From Aliidongia dinghuensis (GTDB lineage: Bacteria > Pseudomonadota > Alphaproteobacteria > ATCC43930 > CGMCC-115725): DNA of 64,000 nt. Made by a program: the position numbers and the translations under genes. The notes below the pieces were generated by a model. The model did no database searches. It was not told where the DNA came from and saw only the letters and a program-made list of their open reading frames with translations. The stretch spans positions 1 to 64,000 of the forward strand of contig NZ_BMJQ01000009.1 in the NCBI RefSeq assembly GCF_014643535.1. The letters are read 5' to 3'. How positions within the stretch are numbered: position 1 is the first letter of the stretch; every line of letters starts with the position of its first letter. Below are positions 20,055-28,418 of this stretch, one piece after another.

Positions 20055-20387
20055 ATGAGAAACGGCGGATCGCTCGACGCATACGATTTCGGCTCGCTGA
20101 TGACGGCGCGAGCCCCGGTGGGCGAGCGGGAACGAAGCACCCTGTCGCTTTCCGTCGTTGGCGACACGCCGAACCCGCAGCGCTTGTCGCTCGGCCCCGA
20201 TGCGGAGGTCGAGCTGCAGGTCGGCCGCCGACTGCGCGCGATGTACGATTCCGTGCTGCACGAACCGCTGCCCGACCGCTTCGTTACCCTGATGCAGCAG
20301 ATCGACGAGCGGATCAGCGCCCGCTCGGGCGCCGGCGGAGAGGATACGCCCCCGGCTCCGGCACGAAAGCACGCCGGCGGCCGCTGA
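20055..20387 (+). CDS. nepR: NepR-family anti-sigma factor
   Basis: A 110-residue protein whose segment from about residue 53, VGRRLRAMYDSVLHEPLPDR, matches the NepR core (I/V-G-x-x-L-R-x-x-Y-x-x-x-x-x-E-P-x-P-D-R). In alphaproteobacteria NepR sequesters the EcfG sigma factor until phosphorylated PhyR binds it. The N-terminal half is variable and low-complexity, as in the family. The ATG at 20055 is the first in a sensible context; the EcfG-like promoter upstream would give the usual autoregulation. No phyR or ecfG gene is adjacent, so this may be a second, unlinked copy. Confidence 0.75.
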   Translation: MRNGGSLDAYDFGSLMTARAPVGERERSTLSLSVVGDTPNPQRLSLGPDAEVELQVGRRLRAMYDSVLHEPLPDRFVTLMQQIDERISARSGAGGEDTPPAPARKHAGGR

Positions 20388-20697
20388 TCCTCATCGGCCG
20401 ATCGCTCCGCTGCTCGCCCGGCGCGCGGCTGGTCGCCTGAAAGTAATCGACCCGATCAGGCGCCGGCGACCGCCGCGTCAACGCGGCAAATTTCCCTAAA
20501 ATCCCGAACGATACTTCGGCCAAACGATCGATTTGGCTGTGTCGTAAAGAATTTGTTGGCCTTTTCTGGGCAGCCTGCCGTTTCAGGCGGCGGACCTCGA
20601 TGCCTTCGCCACCAGGAAGCGCGCAGAACCTTTGCGAACGCAATCAGGTCACGCCGGATGCGAGATCGGATCCGGCGTACAGTGAGAAGGTTCCACC
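20388..20697. other. Intergenic region, no gene recognised
   Basis: 310 bases without a supported frame. The centre is more A+T-rich (about 20500-20570) and includes a 6-bp-arm palindrome GCCAAA-N7-TTTGGC near 20518-20536, which may be a regulatory site for the following membrane-protein gene. I see no repeat or RNA gene. Confidence 0.35.
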
Positions 20698-21063
20698 ATG
20701 GCCACTTTCCCGCCGGGTGACATCCTCGGCACGGCTTTGTTCGGCATCCTGCTGTTGAGCTTGATCGGCGTCGCTGGCTTCATCGTGAGGAAGCTGGCCG
20801 CGCCCACCCGCTCGCTCACCCATCGCGGACTCAAGATCCGGCAGAACGCCAGGCTGCCGGTCGGCAAGGTCGTGCTGGTCGACGAGAATTGGCGGCTGAT
20901 CGGCGAGACGGCGCCTGACCGCTTCGATAGCGAGCCGCTGCCCGCTGGCAGCGCTGCCGCCTGGTTCTCGGCCGCGGACTTCAACCGGTTCGAAGCGAGC
21001 AAGAGGTGGATCGCTATGCGCCGGCCCCGGCCGCTGCAGCCGGGCATCGGCCTGGGCGGCTGA
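20698..21063 (+). CDS. Small single-pass membrane protein, function unknown
   Basis: A 121-residue protein with one strong hydrophobic segment (about residues 9-29, including LFGILLLSLIGVAGFIV). It is followed by a basic, soluble domain with no motif I recognise. An AGAAGG site precedes the ATG at 20698. The long open frame on the opposite strand is rejected because of its composition. The gene converges on livF with an 11-base gap. It could be a NfeD-like or other small envelope protein, but nothing supports a specific call. Confidence 0.55.
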   Translation: MATFPPGDILGTALFGILLLSLIGVAGFIVRKLAAPTRSLTHRGLKIRQNARLPVGKVVLVDENWRLIGETAPDRFDSEPLPAGSAAAWFSAADFNRFEASKRWIAMRRPRPLQPGIGLGG

Positions 21064-21074
21064 CCCCGGGACCT

Positions 21075-21761
21075 CTAACCAAGGAAACTCCGTGCCAGCG
21101 CCGGATGATCGCGGATCTCGTCCGGCCGGCCGATGACTTCGAGCCGCCCACGCTCGAGCACCGCCGCGCGATCGGCGACTGTCAGCGCCGCCTCGACCGC
21201 CTGCTCCGCCAGCAGCACGACGAGCCCCGCGTCGGCGAACCGCCGCAGGACGGCAAAAAGTTCGGCAACAAGCACCGGCGCCAGGCCGCGCGACGGTTCG
21301 TCCAGCAGCAGGAGACGCGGCGCCGTCATCAGGGCGCGACCGACCGCCAGCATCTGCTGTTGACCGCCTGACAAGGTCCAGGCGACGGCCCCCTGCCTGT
21401 CGCGAAGCGCGGGGAAATAATCCAGCACCATGGCGAGCCGCCGTCGCCGCTCCCAGGCCGGCGCTTGCGCCACCAGTTCCAGATTCTCGGCGACCGTGAG
21501 GCCCGGAAAGACGCGCCGCCCCTCCGGGCACCAGCCGATGCCGGCGCGGGCGCGCCGCTCGGCCGGCCAACGGTCGATATCGGCACCGTCGAGCCGGATC
21601 GTGCCCGCGAGCGGGGCGCGCAGGCCCATGATCGTCTCCAGAAGCTCCGTCTTGCCGGCGCCGTTCGGGCCGAGCAGCACGGTTACCCCCGGACCGGGGA
21701 GCGCAAGCGTGACGTCGCCGTCGCGCTTGACCGCGACCCGGTCGAGCGAGAGCGCGGTCAC
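21075..21761 (-). CDS. livF: Branched-chain amino acid-type ABC transporter, ATP-binding protein
   Basis: A 228-residue ATPase of the LivF type. Walker A is GPNGAGKT, the signature LSGGQQQMLAVGRAL and Walker B LLLLDEPSRGLAP, the last a LivF hallmark. The frame begins with GTG at 21761, whose bases overlap the TGA of the upstream livM-livG fusion (GTGA), so translation is coupled. It is the last gene of a minus-strand operon with threonine aldolase, binding protein, permease and fused permease-ATPase. The substrate may be a branched-chain amino acid, another amino acid or an amide; family members vary. Confidence 0.9.
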   Translation of the reverse strand: MTALSLDRVAVKRDGDVTLALPGPGVTVLLGPNGAGKTELLETIMGLRAPLAGTIRLDGADIDRWPAERRARAGIGWCPEGRRVFPGLTVAENLELVAQAPAWERRRRLAMVLDYFPALRDRQGAVAWTLSGGQQQMLAVGRALMTAPRLLLLDEPSRGLAPVLVAELFAVLRRFADAGLVVLLAEQAVEAALTVADRAAVLERGRLEVIGRPDEIRDHPALARSFLG

Positions 21762-23485
21762 GTCCCCCTCCCCATTGGCGCCGCCCCCAAGGATGCGGTC
21801 CCGAGATACGCCGCCCGCACCAGGGGATCGGCCCGCACCTCGTCGGCGGTGCCGACCCGGGCGATCCGCCCATCGATCAGGACGGCCACCCGATCCGCAA
21901 GCCCCATCAGGAAGGCCATGTCGTGCTCGACGACGAGCAGCGCCCGCCCCTCGGCCGCGAGTGCGCGCAGGAGGGTGCCGAGGTGCGCCCGCTCTGCCGC
22001 GTCCAGCCCCGCCGCCGGCTCGTCCAGCAGCAGGACAGCCGGGTCGAGCGCCAGCGCGCGGGCAATATCCGCGAGCCGGAGTGCTCCTGCTGCCGGCTTC
22101 GCTGCCGGATCGATGCCGACGCGACGGAGCAGGCCCGCCGCCGCCTGATGCAGCGGGCCGAGGGGGACGGTTCGTCCGAAACTCGTCCCGGCGTCACGGG
22201 CGACGAGCGCGGCGGTCACCAGGTCGAGCGGCGTCATCTCGTCCGGCAGTGCCGCGGTCTGAAAGCTGCGCGCGACGCCGGCCCGGGCGATGCGATCGGG
22301 CGATGCGGTTTCGAGCGATACATCGCCGAGCCGGACGGTGCCCCGGTCCGGCCGGTCAAGTCCACTCACCAGATTGATGAGCGTGGTCTTGCCCGACCCG
22401 TTCGGGCCGATCAGGCCGAGGATCTCGCCGGGCTGGAGCACGAGCGACACGCCGTTCACCGCCGCGACGCCGCCGTAGGACTTCTCGAGGCCGGCGAGTT
22501 CGAGCGCCGCCACCGGGCGTGGCGGTCGATCGGATGCTCCTGCCGTCGCGGCGGGACACGCCGGCCAGAACCGTTCCAGCGTGCCGACGAGGCCGGCCGG
22601 TGCCGCAAGCAGGCAGGCGAAAAGGCCGATGCCGTAGGCGATCCGGTAGGACGCGCCGAGCGGCCGCAGCCATTCCGGCAGATGGCCGATCAGGAGGGCG
22701 CCCAGCACGGCGCCGGCGACCGAGCCGCGTCCGCCGATCACGACCATGGCGAGACAACCGACCATGACCGGGAATTCCGCGACCTCGGGCGACACCAGGC
22801 GCAGCACATGGGCCTGGAGCGCCCCGCCCAGGCCGGCGAAGCCAGCCGCGAGCACGAACGCCTGCGCACGGATGCGGCCGGGGTCGAGGCCGCTCGCGCG
22901 TGCCAGCACCGGATCGGCCCGCACCAGTGCCAGCGCCGGCCCGTTGCCGCCGCGCTTCAGCCAGAGTGCCAGCCCGGCGCCGAGCCCGACGAGCCCCCAG
23001 CTGACGAGCATCGTGCCGGAGCCGCGCGGGAGCCCCAGGGTCTGCAGCGGCGGAATGCCGGCCAAGCCATTGGCGCCGCCGGTCAGGCTTTGGGCGTCGA
23101 CGGCAACGAGCCGGACCAGCACCGCAAAGCCGAGCGTCGCAAGCGCGAAATAATGGCCGCCGAGCCGCCGGACCGGCGCGTGCGCGAGCGCCGCGAGCAG
23201 CATCGGCAGCAAGACGGACGCCGGCAGCTCGGCCCAGGCGGGCCAGCCGAGCCGGCCGCCGAGAATGCCGGCGGCATAGGCGCCGATGGCGAAGCAGGCG
23301 CCCTGGGCGAGCGACAGTGCACCCGCCTGGCCGAACAGCAGCTGATAGCCGATCGCCATCAGCGCCGATGCCGCGGAAAGCGTCATCAACCGCTGTTCGT
23401 AGCCGGACCCGGCGATCAGCACCACGGCCAGCCAGAGGATGACCGCCAGCCCGATAAGCGGCGCCGGCCGCAGTAGATCCTTCAT
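21758..23485 (-). CDS. Fused permease (LivM) and ATPase (LivG) of a branched-chain amino acid-type ABC transporter
   Basis: A 575-residue fusion. Residues 1 to about 320 are a LivM-type permease with multiple hydrophobic segments and [17 protein letters not shown], the permease-ATPase coupling region. A short linker rich in Ala, Pro and Arg leads to a LivG-type ATPase from about residue 338, with Walker A GPNGSGKT, Walker [13 protein letters not shown] and H-loop VVEHDMAFL. The canonical signature LSGGQ is altered to [13 protein letters not shown] in this domain, a degenerate C-loop. The ATG at 23485 overlaps the livH stop (ATGA). In most genomes livM and livG are separate genes. Confidence 0.88.
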   Translation of the reverse strand: MKDLLRPAPLIGLAVILWLAVVLIAGSGYEQRLMTLSAASALMAIGYQLLFGQAGALSLAQGACFAIGAYAAGILGGRLGWPAWAELPASVLLPMLLAALAHAPVRRLGGHYFALATLGFAVLVRLVAVDAQSLTGGANGLAGIPPLQTLGLPRGSGTMLVSWGLVGLGAGLALWLKRGGNGPALALVRADPVLARASGLDPGRIRAQAFVLAAGFAGLGGALQAHVLRLVSPEVAEFPVMVGCLAMVVIGGRGSVAGAVLGALLIGHLPEWLRPLGASYRIAYGIGLFACLLAAPAGLVGTLERFWPACPAATAGASDRPPRPVAALELAGLEKSYGGVAAVNGVSLVLQPGEILGLIGPNGSGKTTLINLVSGLDRPDRGTVRLGDVSLETASPDRIARAGVARSFQTAALPDEMTPLDLVTAALVARDAGTSFGRTVPLGPLHQAAAGLLRRVGIDPAAKPAAGALRLADIARALALDPAVLLLDEPAAGLDAAERAHLGTLLRALAAEGRALLVVEHDMAFLMGLADRVAVLIDGRIARVGTADEVRADPLVRAAYLGTASLGAAPMGRGT

Positions 23486-24384
23486 GCGCGCCGCCCAAGT
23501 GGCTCCGGGAACAGGCCCGCGGGCCGGACCGCCAGTACCAGCAGCACCACGCCATAGAGTGCTGCGGTTGCCGCGACCGAGCTCGTGTAGCCGGCGACCA
23601 CGCTCTCGAACAGGGCGATCAGCAGTGCGCCTGCGACGGCACCCTTGAGCGAGCCCCAGCCGCCGATGGTGACGGCGATATAGGCGCGCAGGATCAGGTC
23701 GTTGCCCATGCTCGGCGTCACGAAATAAGGCCCGGACAACAGCAGGCCGACAGCACCGGCGAGCGCCGCGGCGAGCGCGAAGCTGCCGGCGATCAGCCGA
23801 TCGACCGGCAGGCCGAGCGCCCGGGCCGTCACCGGGTCCTGGGCGCTGGCACGGAGCCGGCGGCCGAACTGGGTGTGGCCGAGCAGCCAGGCCTGGGCCA
23901 GTCCGATGACGAGCGCGGCCGCCATGATGCCGAGCGCCGAGCGCGACAGGCCGAACGGCCCGATCCGGAGATCGCCGGTGCCGACCAGCGTCGGCCCCGC
24001 GCGCGGCGCCGCCCCTTCGAGCGCGTTCATCGCCTCCTGCAGCACGAGGCCGAGCGCCACGGTCGCGAGCAAGCCGAAGATCGGCGGCCGCGACCGGAAC
24101 GGTCGCCAGGCGAGCGCCGAGAACAGCAGGCCGCAGCCGGCCATGGCGAGCATGACGAGCGGCAGGAGCGCAGGCCCCGAGAGATCGATCCCCGCGAGAT
24201 CGAGCCAACGCGACAGCGCGATCGCCACATAGCCGCCGAGCATGACCAGGTCGCCCTGGGCGAAATTGACCGCGCCGGTCGCGTTCAGGATCAGGACGAA
24301 GCCGAGCGCCACCAGGGCATAAGCGGCACCGAGCGCCAGGCCGTTCAACAGCAGCTGAGCCAGGCCCAGCAGGTCCGCCGCCAT
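23482..24384 (-). CDS. livH: Branched-chain amino acid-type ABC transporter, permease LivH
   Basis: A 300-residue inner-membrane permease with about eight hydrophobic segments. Diagnostic stretches are GAAYALVALGFVLILNATGAVNFAQGDLVMLGGY near the N-terminus (read as shorter pieces: ALVALGFVLI and NFAQGDLVMLGGY) and TIGGWGSLKGAVAGALLI near the C-terminus, the coupling loop. The ATG at 24384 gives the standard LivH start; the frame continues upstream into sequence that overlaps the binding-protein gene. It is coupled to the downstream fusion gene by a four-base overlap. Confidence 0.9.
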   Translation of the reverse strand: MAADLLGLAQLLLNGLALGAAYALVALGFVLILNATGAVNFAQGDLVMLGGYVAIALSRWLDLAGIDLSGPALLPLVMLAMAGCGLLFSALAWRPFRSRPPIFGLLATVALGLVLQEAMNALEGAAPRAGPTLVGTGDLRIGPFGLSRSALGIMAAALVIGLAQAWLLGHTQFGRRLRASAQDPVTARALGLPVDRLIAGSFALAAALAGAVGLLLSGPYFVTPSMGNDLILRAYIAVTIGGWGSLKGAVAGALLIALFESVVAGYTSSVAATAALYGVVLLVLAVRPAGLFPEPLGRRA

Positions 24385-24406
24385 GATCGTTCTCTCGCCG
24401 GGCCGG

Positions 24407-25525
24407 TCAGTCGGGCTTGGCGGCGTCGAGCCCGTCGTAACGCTCGACCACCTTCGGCACGCGCGTGACGCCGTCGTAGCAGAGGATGACGACGCTATGC
24501 GCCATGTCGCCGTGCCCGTTGGAGGCATAGCGCATGGCGACGCCGTCCCACTGCTCCGCCGCGAGCGCCGCGCGCACCGCCTCGCCGGTGCGGGCACCAT
24601 GGGCCAGCACGTCGAGCAGCATCTCCGTCCCGTCGTACTGGGCGAGCGCATAGGCGTCGGGGTCGGCGCCGAAGGCGGCGCGATAGTCCTTCAAGAACTG
24701 CTCGAGCCGGGGCGAGCCGCCGGAGACCGGCGACGACGCCGATTCCGCGCAGATGCCCTTCAACTCCCGCGGCTCGAGCAGCGCCGCCGTCGCCGGCTGG
24801 TGCAGCGCCGAGCCGGCCACGACCGGCAGCGTCAGGCCGAGGGCCGCCACCTGGCGGACCGCGAGCGCGGTCGGCCCGGCATGGAGATGCAGCAGCAGGG
24901 CGTCGGCGCCGGACGCCATCGCCCGTTTCAGGACGGGCGCGTAATCCTTGACGCCCGTATCGATGCCCTCGCTGAACACGAGCTCGGCGCCATGCCGCTT
25001 GGCCGCGGTCGCGATATAGGTGGCGCCGCTCTGGCCATAGGCCGTCGTCTGGTAGACGAGCGCCAGCTTGTGCCGGCCCAGCCGCTCGACGGCGTAGCGG
25101 ACATGCGCCTCCTTCGCCGCGCGATCGGACGGGAAGAAGCGGAAGATCCAGGGATTGCCGGCCTCGGTCAGCGACGCCGTGCCCGAGACGGTCACGAGCG
25201 GCAGCTTCTCCTCGGCCGCGATCGGCATGAGCGCCAGCATCTGGGTGCCCAGCATCGGCGCCACGACGGCGGGCACCGGCCCGCCGTCGAGCGCGCGCAG
25301 CAGCGCGTTGACCGCGTTTTCCGGCGCTGTCGCCGTATCGATCACCTCGCCCGAGACCGCGAGACCAGCTGGTGCCTGCCGGAGTGCCAGCAGCGCGCCG
25401 TTGCGCTGGCTGGTGCCTTCAAGCGAGAGGAAGCCCGTTACCGGCACCAGGATCGGCAGCCGCGCCGGCTCGGCGGCGGCCGTGGTGCCGAGCACGGCCG
25501 CGAGCAGGAGGACGAGCCGTCTCAC
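24407..25525 (-). CDS. Branched-chain amino acid-type ABC transporter, periplasmic binding protein
   Basis: A 372-residue exported protein of the Peripla_BP_6 (leucine-binding) type. It has a short signal peptide (MRRLVLLLAAVLGTTAAAEP). Recognisable regions are PAVVAPMLGTQMLALMPIA, where ligand-binding serine/threonine residues normally sit, and LVYQTTAYGQSG in the inter-lobe region. The start overlaps the stop of the threonine aldolase gene by four bases, and livH follows after 22 bases. The coupling with a threonine aldolase suggests an amino-acid substrate, but the ligand cannot be read from the sequence. Confidence 0.88.
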   Translation of the reverse strand: MRRLVLLLAAVLGTTAAAEPARLPILVPVTGFLSLEGTSQRNGALLALRQAPAGLAVSGEVIDTATAPENAVNALLRALDGGPVPAVVAPMLGTQMLALMPIAAEEKLPLVTVSGTASLTEAGNPWIFRFFPSDRAAKEAHVRYAVERLGRHKLALVYQTTAYGQSGATYIATAAKRHGAELVFSEGIDTGVKDYAPVLKRAMASGADALLLHLHAGPTALAVRQVAALGLTLPVVAGSALHQPATAALLEPRELKGICAESASSPVSGGSPRLEQFLKDYRAAFGADPDAYALAQYDGTEMLLDVLAHGARTGEAVRAALAAEQWDGVAMRYASNGHGDMAHSVVILCYDGVTRVPKVVERYDGLDAAKPD

Positions 25526-26613
25526 GATGCCTGGGCCACCCTGACCAGCCGACCGACGAGCTCGACCACCTCCCCGTCGCTCAGGTCCTCGGCCGCGTCG
25601 CCGATGTTGATCTCGGTCATGGCTAGGCGCGGCAACGCGGTCTCGGCGAAACGGCCGAACAGCCAGACACCGCTCGCGCGGGCGAGGTCGAGATGCGCCG
25701 CGTCGAGCGCGTTCGTCGTTGCCGGCAGGTAAAGCTGGAAGGCGTTCGTGTGCGGCGCCGCCGGCACCGCCTCGACGCCCGGCAGCGCGCTTAGCGCCTC
25801 GGCAAGGCCGCAGGCCCGCGCGCGATAGGCCGCCATCCGCGGCAGGTAGCGCTGCAGCCCCTCGGCGGCACTGATGACGAAGGGGAACGCGGTGAAGAGA
25901 TTACCGCCATGGCGGGTCTGCCAGACCCGGGCGGCCGCGACGAAATCCGTAGGCCCGGCCAGGATCGAGCCGCCGAGGCCGCCCAACCCTTTGTAGAACG
26001 AGACATAGACCGAGTCCGCGAGGCCGGCGATCTCGGCCAGGGAGCGGCCGTAGTACGGTTGCGCCTCCCACAGGCGCGCGCCGTCGAAATGCAGCGGCAC
26101 GCCGCGCGCACGGCACCAGTCCGCGATCGCGACGAGGGCGTCCCAGTCCGGCAGCTTGAAGCCGGCACGGCGCAGCGGCAGCTCGACCGTGACGGCGCCC
26201 AGTTCCTCGGCCGCGGCCTCCAGGTCGGCAACGGAGAACGGCTGATGGTCGAGGCCGAGCCGCACGGCAGCGAGGCCATGGAGCCGTTCGTAGGCCGAGC
26301 GCTCGTCGAGGTCGATATGGCATTTCGGATGCAGCCCGACCGTGCACAACCCCGAACGGTCGGTCCAGATCCTGAGTGCCGCCTGCTGCGCGATGACGCC
26401 CTTCGGCATGAAGACCGCGGCCGGCTTGCCGAGCAGGGCTGCGACATCGCGCTCCAGCGCTTGCATCGCCTCGCCCTCGCCATAGATATCCCGCGGCAGG
26501 GCGGCAAGGGGCGAGCGGCCGAGCCGGTCCAGCATCTCGCGGATCGTCTCGCGGCGATGGCCCGAGAGCGCCCGGCGGCACAGATCGCGGACTTCGGCAT
26601 GGGCAGTCGACAT
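25522..26613 (-). CDS. Low-specificity threonine aldolase (beta-eliminating lyase family)
   Basis: A 363-residue PLP enzyme expected to cleave L-threonine or allo-threonine to glycine and acetaldehyde, or a related beta-hydroxy amino acid. The PLP lysine is in VSFYKGLGGLGG (Lys208), preceded by HFDGARLWEA with the pyridine-binding Asp177. The N-terminal segment GEGEAMQALERDVAALLGK matches the family. It is the first gene of the operon with the Liv-type transporter and overlaps the binding-protein start by four bases. That coupling suggests the transporter imports the amino acid that this enzyme degrades. Confidence 0.88.
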   Translation of the reverse strand: MSTAHAEVRDLCRRALSGHRRETIREMLDRLGRSPLAALPRDIYGEGEAMQALERDVAALLGKPAAVFMPKGVIAQQAALRIWTDRSGLCTVGLHPKCHIDLDERSAYERLHGLAAVRLGLDHQPFSVADLEAAAEELGAVTVELPLRRAGFKLPDWDALVAIADWCRARGVPLHFDGARLWEAQPYYGRSLAEIAGLADSVYVSFYKGLGGLGGSILAGPTDFVAAARVWQTRHGGNLFTAFPFVISAAEGLQRYLPRMAAYRARACGLAEALSALPGVEAVPAAPHTNAFQLYLPATTNALDAAHLDLARASGVWLFGRFAETALPRLAMTEINIGDAAEDLSDGEVVELVGRLVRVAQAS

Positions 26614-26686
26614 GAACCCTCTCCTGCCGCACTCCCTGCGGCCGTGCTAGTTTCCCTTGAGCAACGCGACCCTTAAAGCGGAACCC

Positions 26687-27196
26687 ATGTCGAGACAAGG
26701 CACAGCAGCACGGATCGGCCTCTTCATCTGGCTCCTTGCCGCCGTCTGGCCGTTGACCGGCCGGGCGACCGAGAACCTGCTCGACTCCCAGGCGCCTTAC
26801 TGGGAGGCGGGCCCGCGCGATCCGAAGCTCAGCAACGCCTGTTCGCTCGGCCGCTTCAACGAGCGGCAGATGGGCCGCTACATCGTGCGGCTGCACGCGA
26901 AGGCGGGCGGTGCCGCTGTGCTGGGCGTCGCCAAGGGCACGGGCCTCAACCTGTGGGACCCCGACCGTCTCGCGGTCAAGACCGAGGACTACCTGTTCCG
27001 GCAGGATGGCACCAGCGCGTGCGAGGTGTTCGTCGGCGGCCGCCAGCCGCTGCTGCCTGGCCAGACGCCCCCCGGCCAATCATCGCCTAGGCAACCTGGA
27101 ACTCCTGCCGGACCGCAAGCGCCCGGATCGCCGGCAGCGCCGTCGCCCCAGCAGGCGGTCCCGGGCGCCTCGCCCCAGAACGGTCCGCCGACCTGA
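26687..27196 (+). CDS. Exported protein of unknown function with Pro/Gln-rich tail
   Basis: A 169-residue protein. A signal peptide (hydrophobic core IGLFIWLLAAVWPLTG, cleavage near GRAT) precedes a compact domain of about 90 residues with two cysteines (NACSLGRF and SACEVF) that could form a disulphide. It ends with a disordered tail rich in Pro, Gln, Gly and Ser from about residue 122. The start at 26687 is chosen because the signal peptide begins there. I do not recognise the family. It is divergent from the threonine aldolase gene. Confidence 0.6.
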   Translation: MSRQGTAARIGLFIWLLAAVWPLTGRATENLLDSQAPYWEAGPRDPKLSNACSLGRFNERQMGRYIVRLHAKAGGAAVLGVAKGTGLNLWDPDRLAVKTEDYLFRQDGTSACEVFVGGRQPLLPGQTPPGQSSPRQPGTPAGPQAPGSPAAPSPQQAVPGASPQNGPPT

Positions 27197-27291
27197 GCTG
27201 CTGAAGCGTTCGGAAACACACCCGCGCTTTACAGCCACCGCGCGGCATGCTCGAACTCTGGTCGGTTTGAAGTTTGGCACAAGGGCACGAG

Positions 27292-27672
27292 ATGATCGGA
27301 CGGACCACTCTCGCAATCATGATCTCTGCGCTTGCTATCGGCGCATTCACGACCGGCATGCTTACGAACGGCACCGCCGAAGCCGGCACCCTCCGGGCCG
27401 GCACCTGGGTCCCGACCGGATGCGGCACCGAGCCGACGCCGCCCACGATCAACGCGTCGGGCCGCGCCGCCTACGAGGCAAGCATCAAGGACGCCCAAGC
27501 CTATCAGCAGGCGGCCAAGCAGTATGACGATTGCTTCTTCAAGGAGGCGGACGCCGACAATCACCTGATCGCCGGCGCGCTCAAGGACCATCACGCCCAG
27601 CTTCAGGCCACGTTCGACAAGCTGACAGCCGATTCCAAGGCCGCGGCCGACCGGCTCAACAAGAAGCAGTGA
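27292..27672 (+). CDS. Small exported helical protein, function unknown
   Basis: A 126-residue protein with a signal peptide (hydrophobic core TTLAIMISALAIGAFTTG). The mature part is mainly helical, with the segments AAYEASIKDAQAYQQAAKQY and KADS-like charged stretches ending in KKQ. Two cysteines (PTGCGTE and DDCFFKE) are spaced to allow a disulphide. The ATG at 27292 follows GCACGAG; another ATG 18 bases upstream is possible. No family is recognised. It converges on the cold-shock gene. Confidence 0.6.
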   Translation: MIGRTTLAIMISALAIGAFTTGMLTNGTAEAGTLRAGTWVPTGCGTEPTPPTINASGRAAYEASIKDAQAYQQAAKQYDDCFFKEADADNHLIAGALKDHHAQLQATFDKLTADSKAAADRLNKKQ

Positions 27673-27762
27673 ACTTCTGATAGACGCACGGCCGGCAGTG
27701 GATCATGTCCGCCGGCCGTGGTCCCGATCGGGGGCCTTAAGCGCTTGGGATGCCCTAAGCGC

Positions 27763-28293
27763 TCAAATAATCGTGACGCCGAACGCCTCGAGGCCCTTCT
27801 TGCCGTCGACCACGTCGACGCGCACGCGCACGCCGGGATCGAGGCCCTGCAAGCCGCTGCGGCGCAGCGCGGTAATGTGGATGAAGATGTCCTTGCCGCC
27901 GCCGTCGGGGGAAATGAAGCCGTAGCCCTTGCCGGGCTCGAACCATTTCACTGAACCGTCGAGCGAGCCCGACGGCGTCTGCGGCGCGTCGCGATCATGG
28001 CCGCGCGAGCCCGACTGGGGCACGGCGGTCGTAAGATCGACATCGATCACGCTCACCACCAGCGGGCCCTTGGCGCCCTCGCCGATCTCACACACGAGCG
28101 AGGCCCCCTCGCTCACATCCTCGAAGCCTGCGCGGCGGAGGGTCGCCATCGGCAGGAACGCGTCCTGCGTCCCGTCGGCCGGGGTGACGAAACCGAAACC
28201 CTTGCTGGCGTTGAACCACTTCACCTTGGCGTCGACACGGCGGCCTGAAGGTGGATCTTCGTTGCGGAAAAAGCCCGGACGGCGCTCGTACAT
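27763..28293 (-). CDS. Double cold-shock-domain protein
   Basis: A 176-residue protein with two cold-shock domains, which bind single-stranded RNA or DNA. Domain 1 (about residues 20-85) has AKVKWFNASKGFGFVTPADG. Domain 2 (about 112-176) has GSVKWFEPGKGYGFISPDGG followed by KDIFIHITAL. Thus RNP1 (KGFGF, KGYGF) is intact in both and RNP2 is canonical (DIFIH) only in the second; domain 1 reads DAFLP there. Tandem-CSD proteins of this length are common in alphaproteobacteria. A stable hairpin lies directly upstream in its leader. Confidence 0.9.
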   Translation of the reverse strand: MYERRPGFFRNEDPPSGRRVDAKVKWFNASKGFGFVTPADGTQDAFLPMATLRRAGFEDVSEGASLVCEIGEGAKGPLVVSVIDVDLTTAVPQSGSRGHDRDAPQTPSGSLDGSVKWFEPGKGYGFISPDGGGKDIFIHITALRRSGLQGLDPGVRVRVDVVDGKKGLEAFGVTII

Positions 28294-28301
28294 GGCTGCT
28301 C

Positions 28302-28336
28302 TATGCTCGGATTAACACCAAGAGGTGTCGAGCATA
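28302..28336 (-). promoter_or_regulatory. Leader hairpin upstream of the cold-shock gene
   Basis: An outer 8-bp stem (28302-28309 with 28329-28336) encloses an inner 5-bp stem (28315-28319 with 28324-28328), a 4-base loop and a 5-base bulge (28310-28314). It ends 8 bases before the cold-shock start codon, so it would overlap or abut the ribosome-binding site. A temperature-responsive leader is possible. Confidence 0.55.
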
Positions 28337-28348
28337 ACCGAATAAAAG

Positions 28349-28391
28349 CCGTCGCGACAGCCCTCCAAGCTGCTATCGCGACGGGTTTTTT
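28349..28391 (-). terminator. Terminator after the fumarylacetoacetase-family gene (bidirectional form)
   Basis: A 9-bp perfect stem (28349-28357 with 28376-28384) with an 18-base loop. On the minus strand it is followed by CTTTTATT and on the plus strand by GTTTTTT. It lies 28 bases after the stop of the minus-strand hydrolase gene and isolates the downstream cold-shock gene. Confidence 0.75.
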
Positions 28392-28418
28392 CCGCAATTT
28401 CGCCTATTTTTCAGCCAA

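Noticed and set aside
20644..21873. Large minus-strand frame covering livF and the region beyond its stop
   Set aside because: It lies out of frame with the clear LivF ATPase and has a low-complexity, Arg/Gly-rich translation; the plus-strand 121-residue membrane protein is the better call for 20698-21063.
27688..27763. Hairpins between the convergent 27292 gene and the cold-shock gene as terminators
   Set aside because: Stems are present (27688-27719 and 27740-27763), but neither is followed by a T tract on either strand, so they were not listed as terminators.
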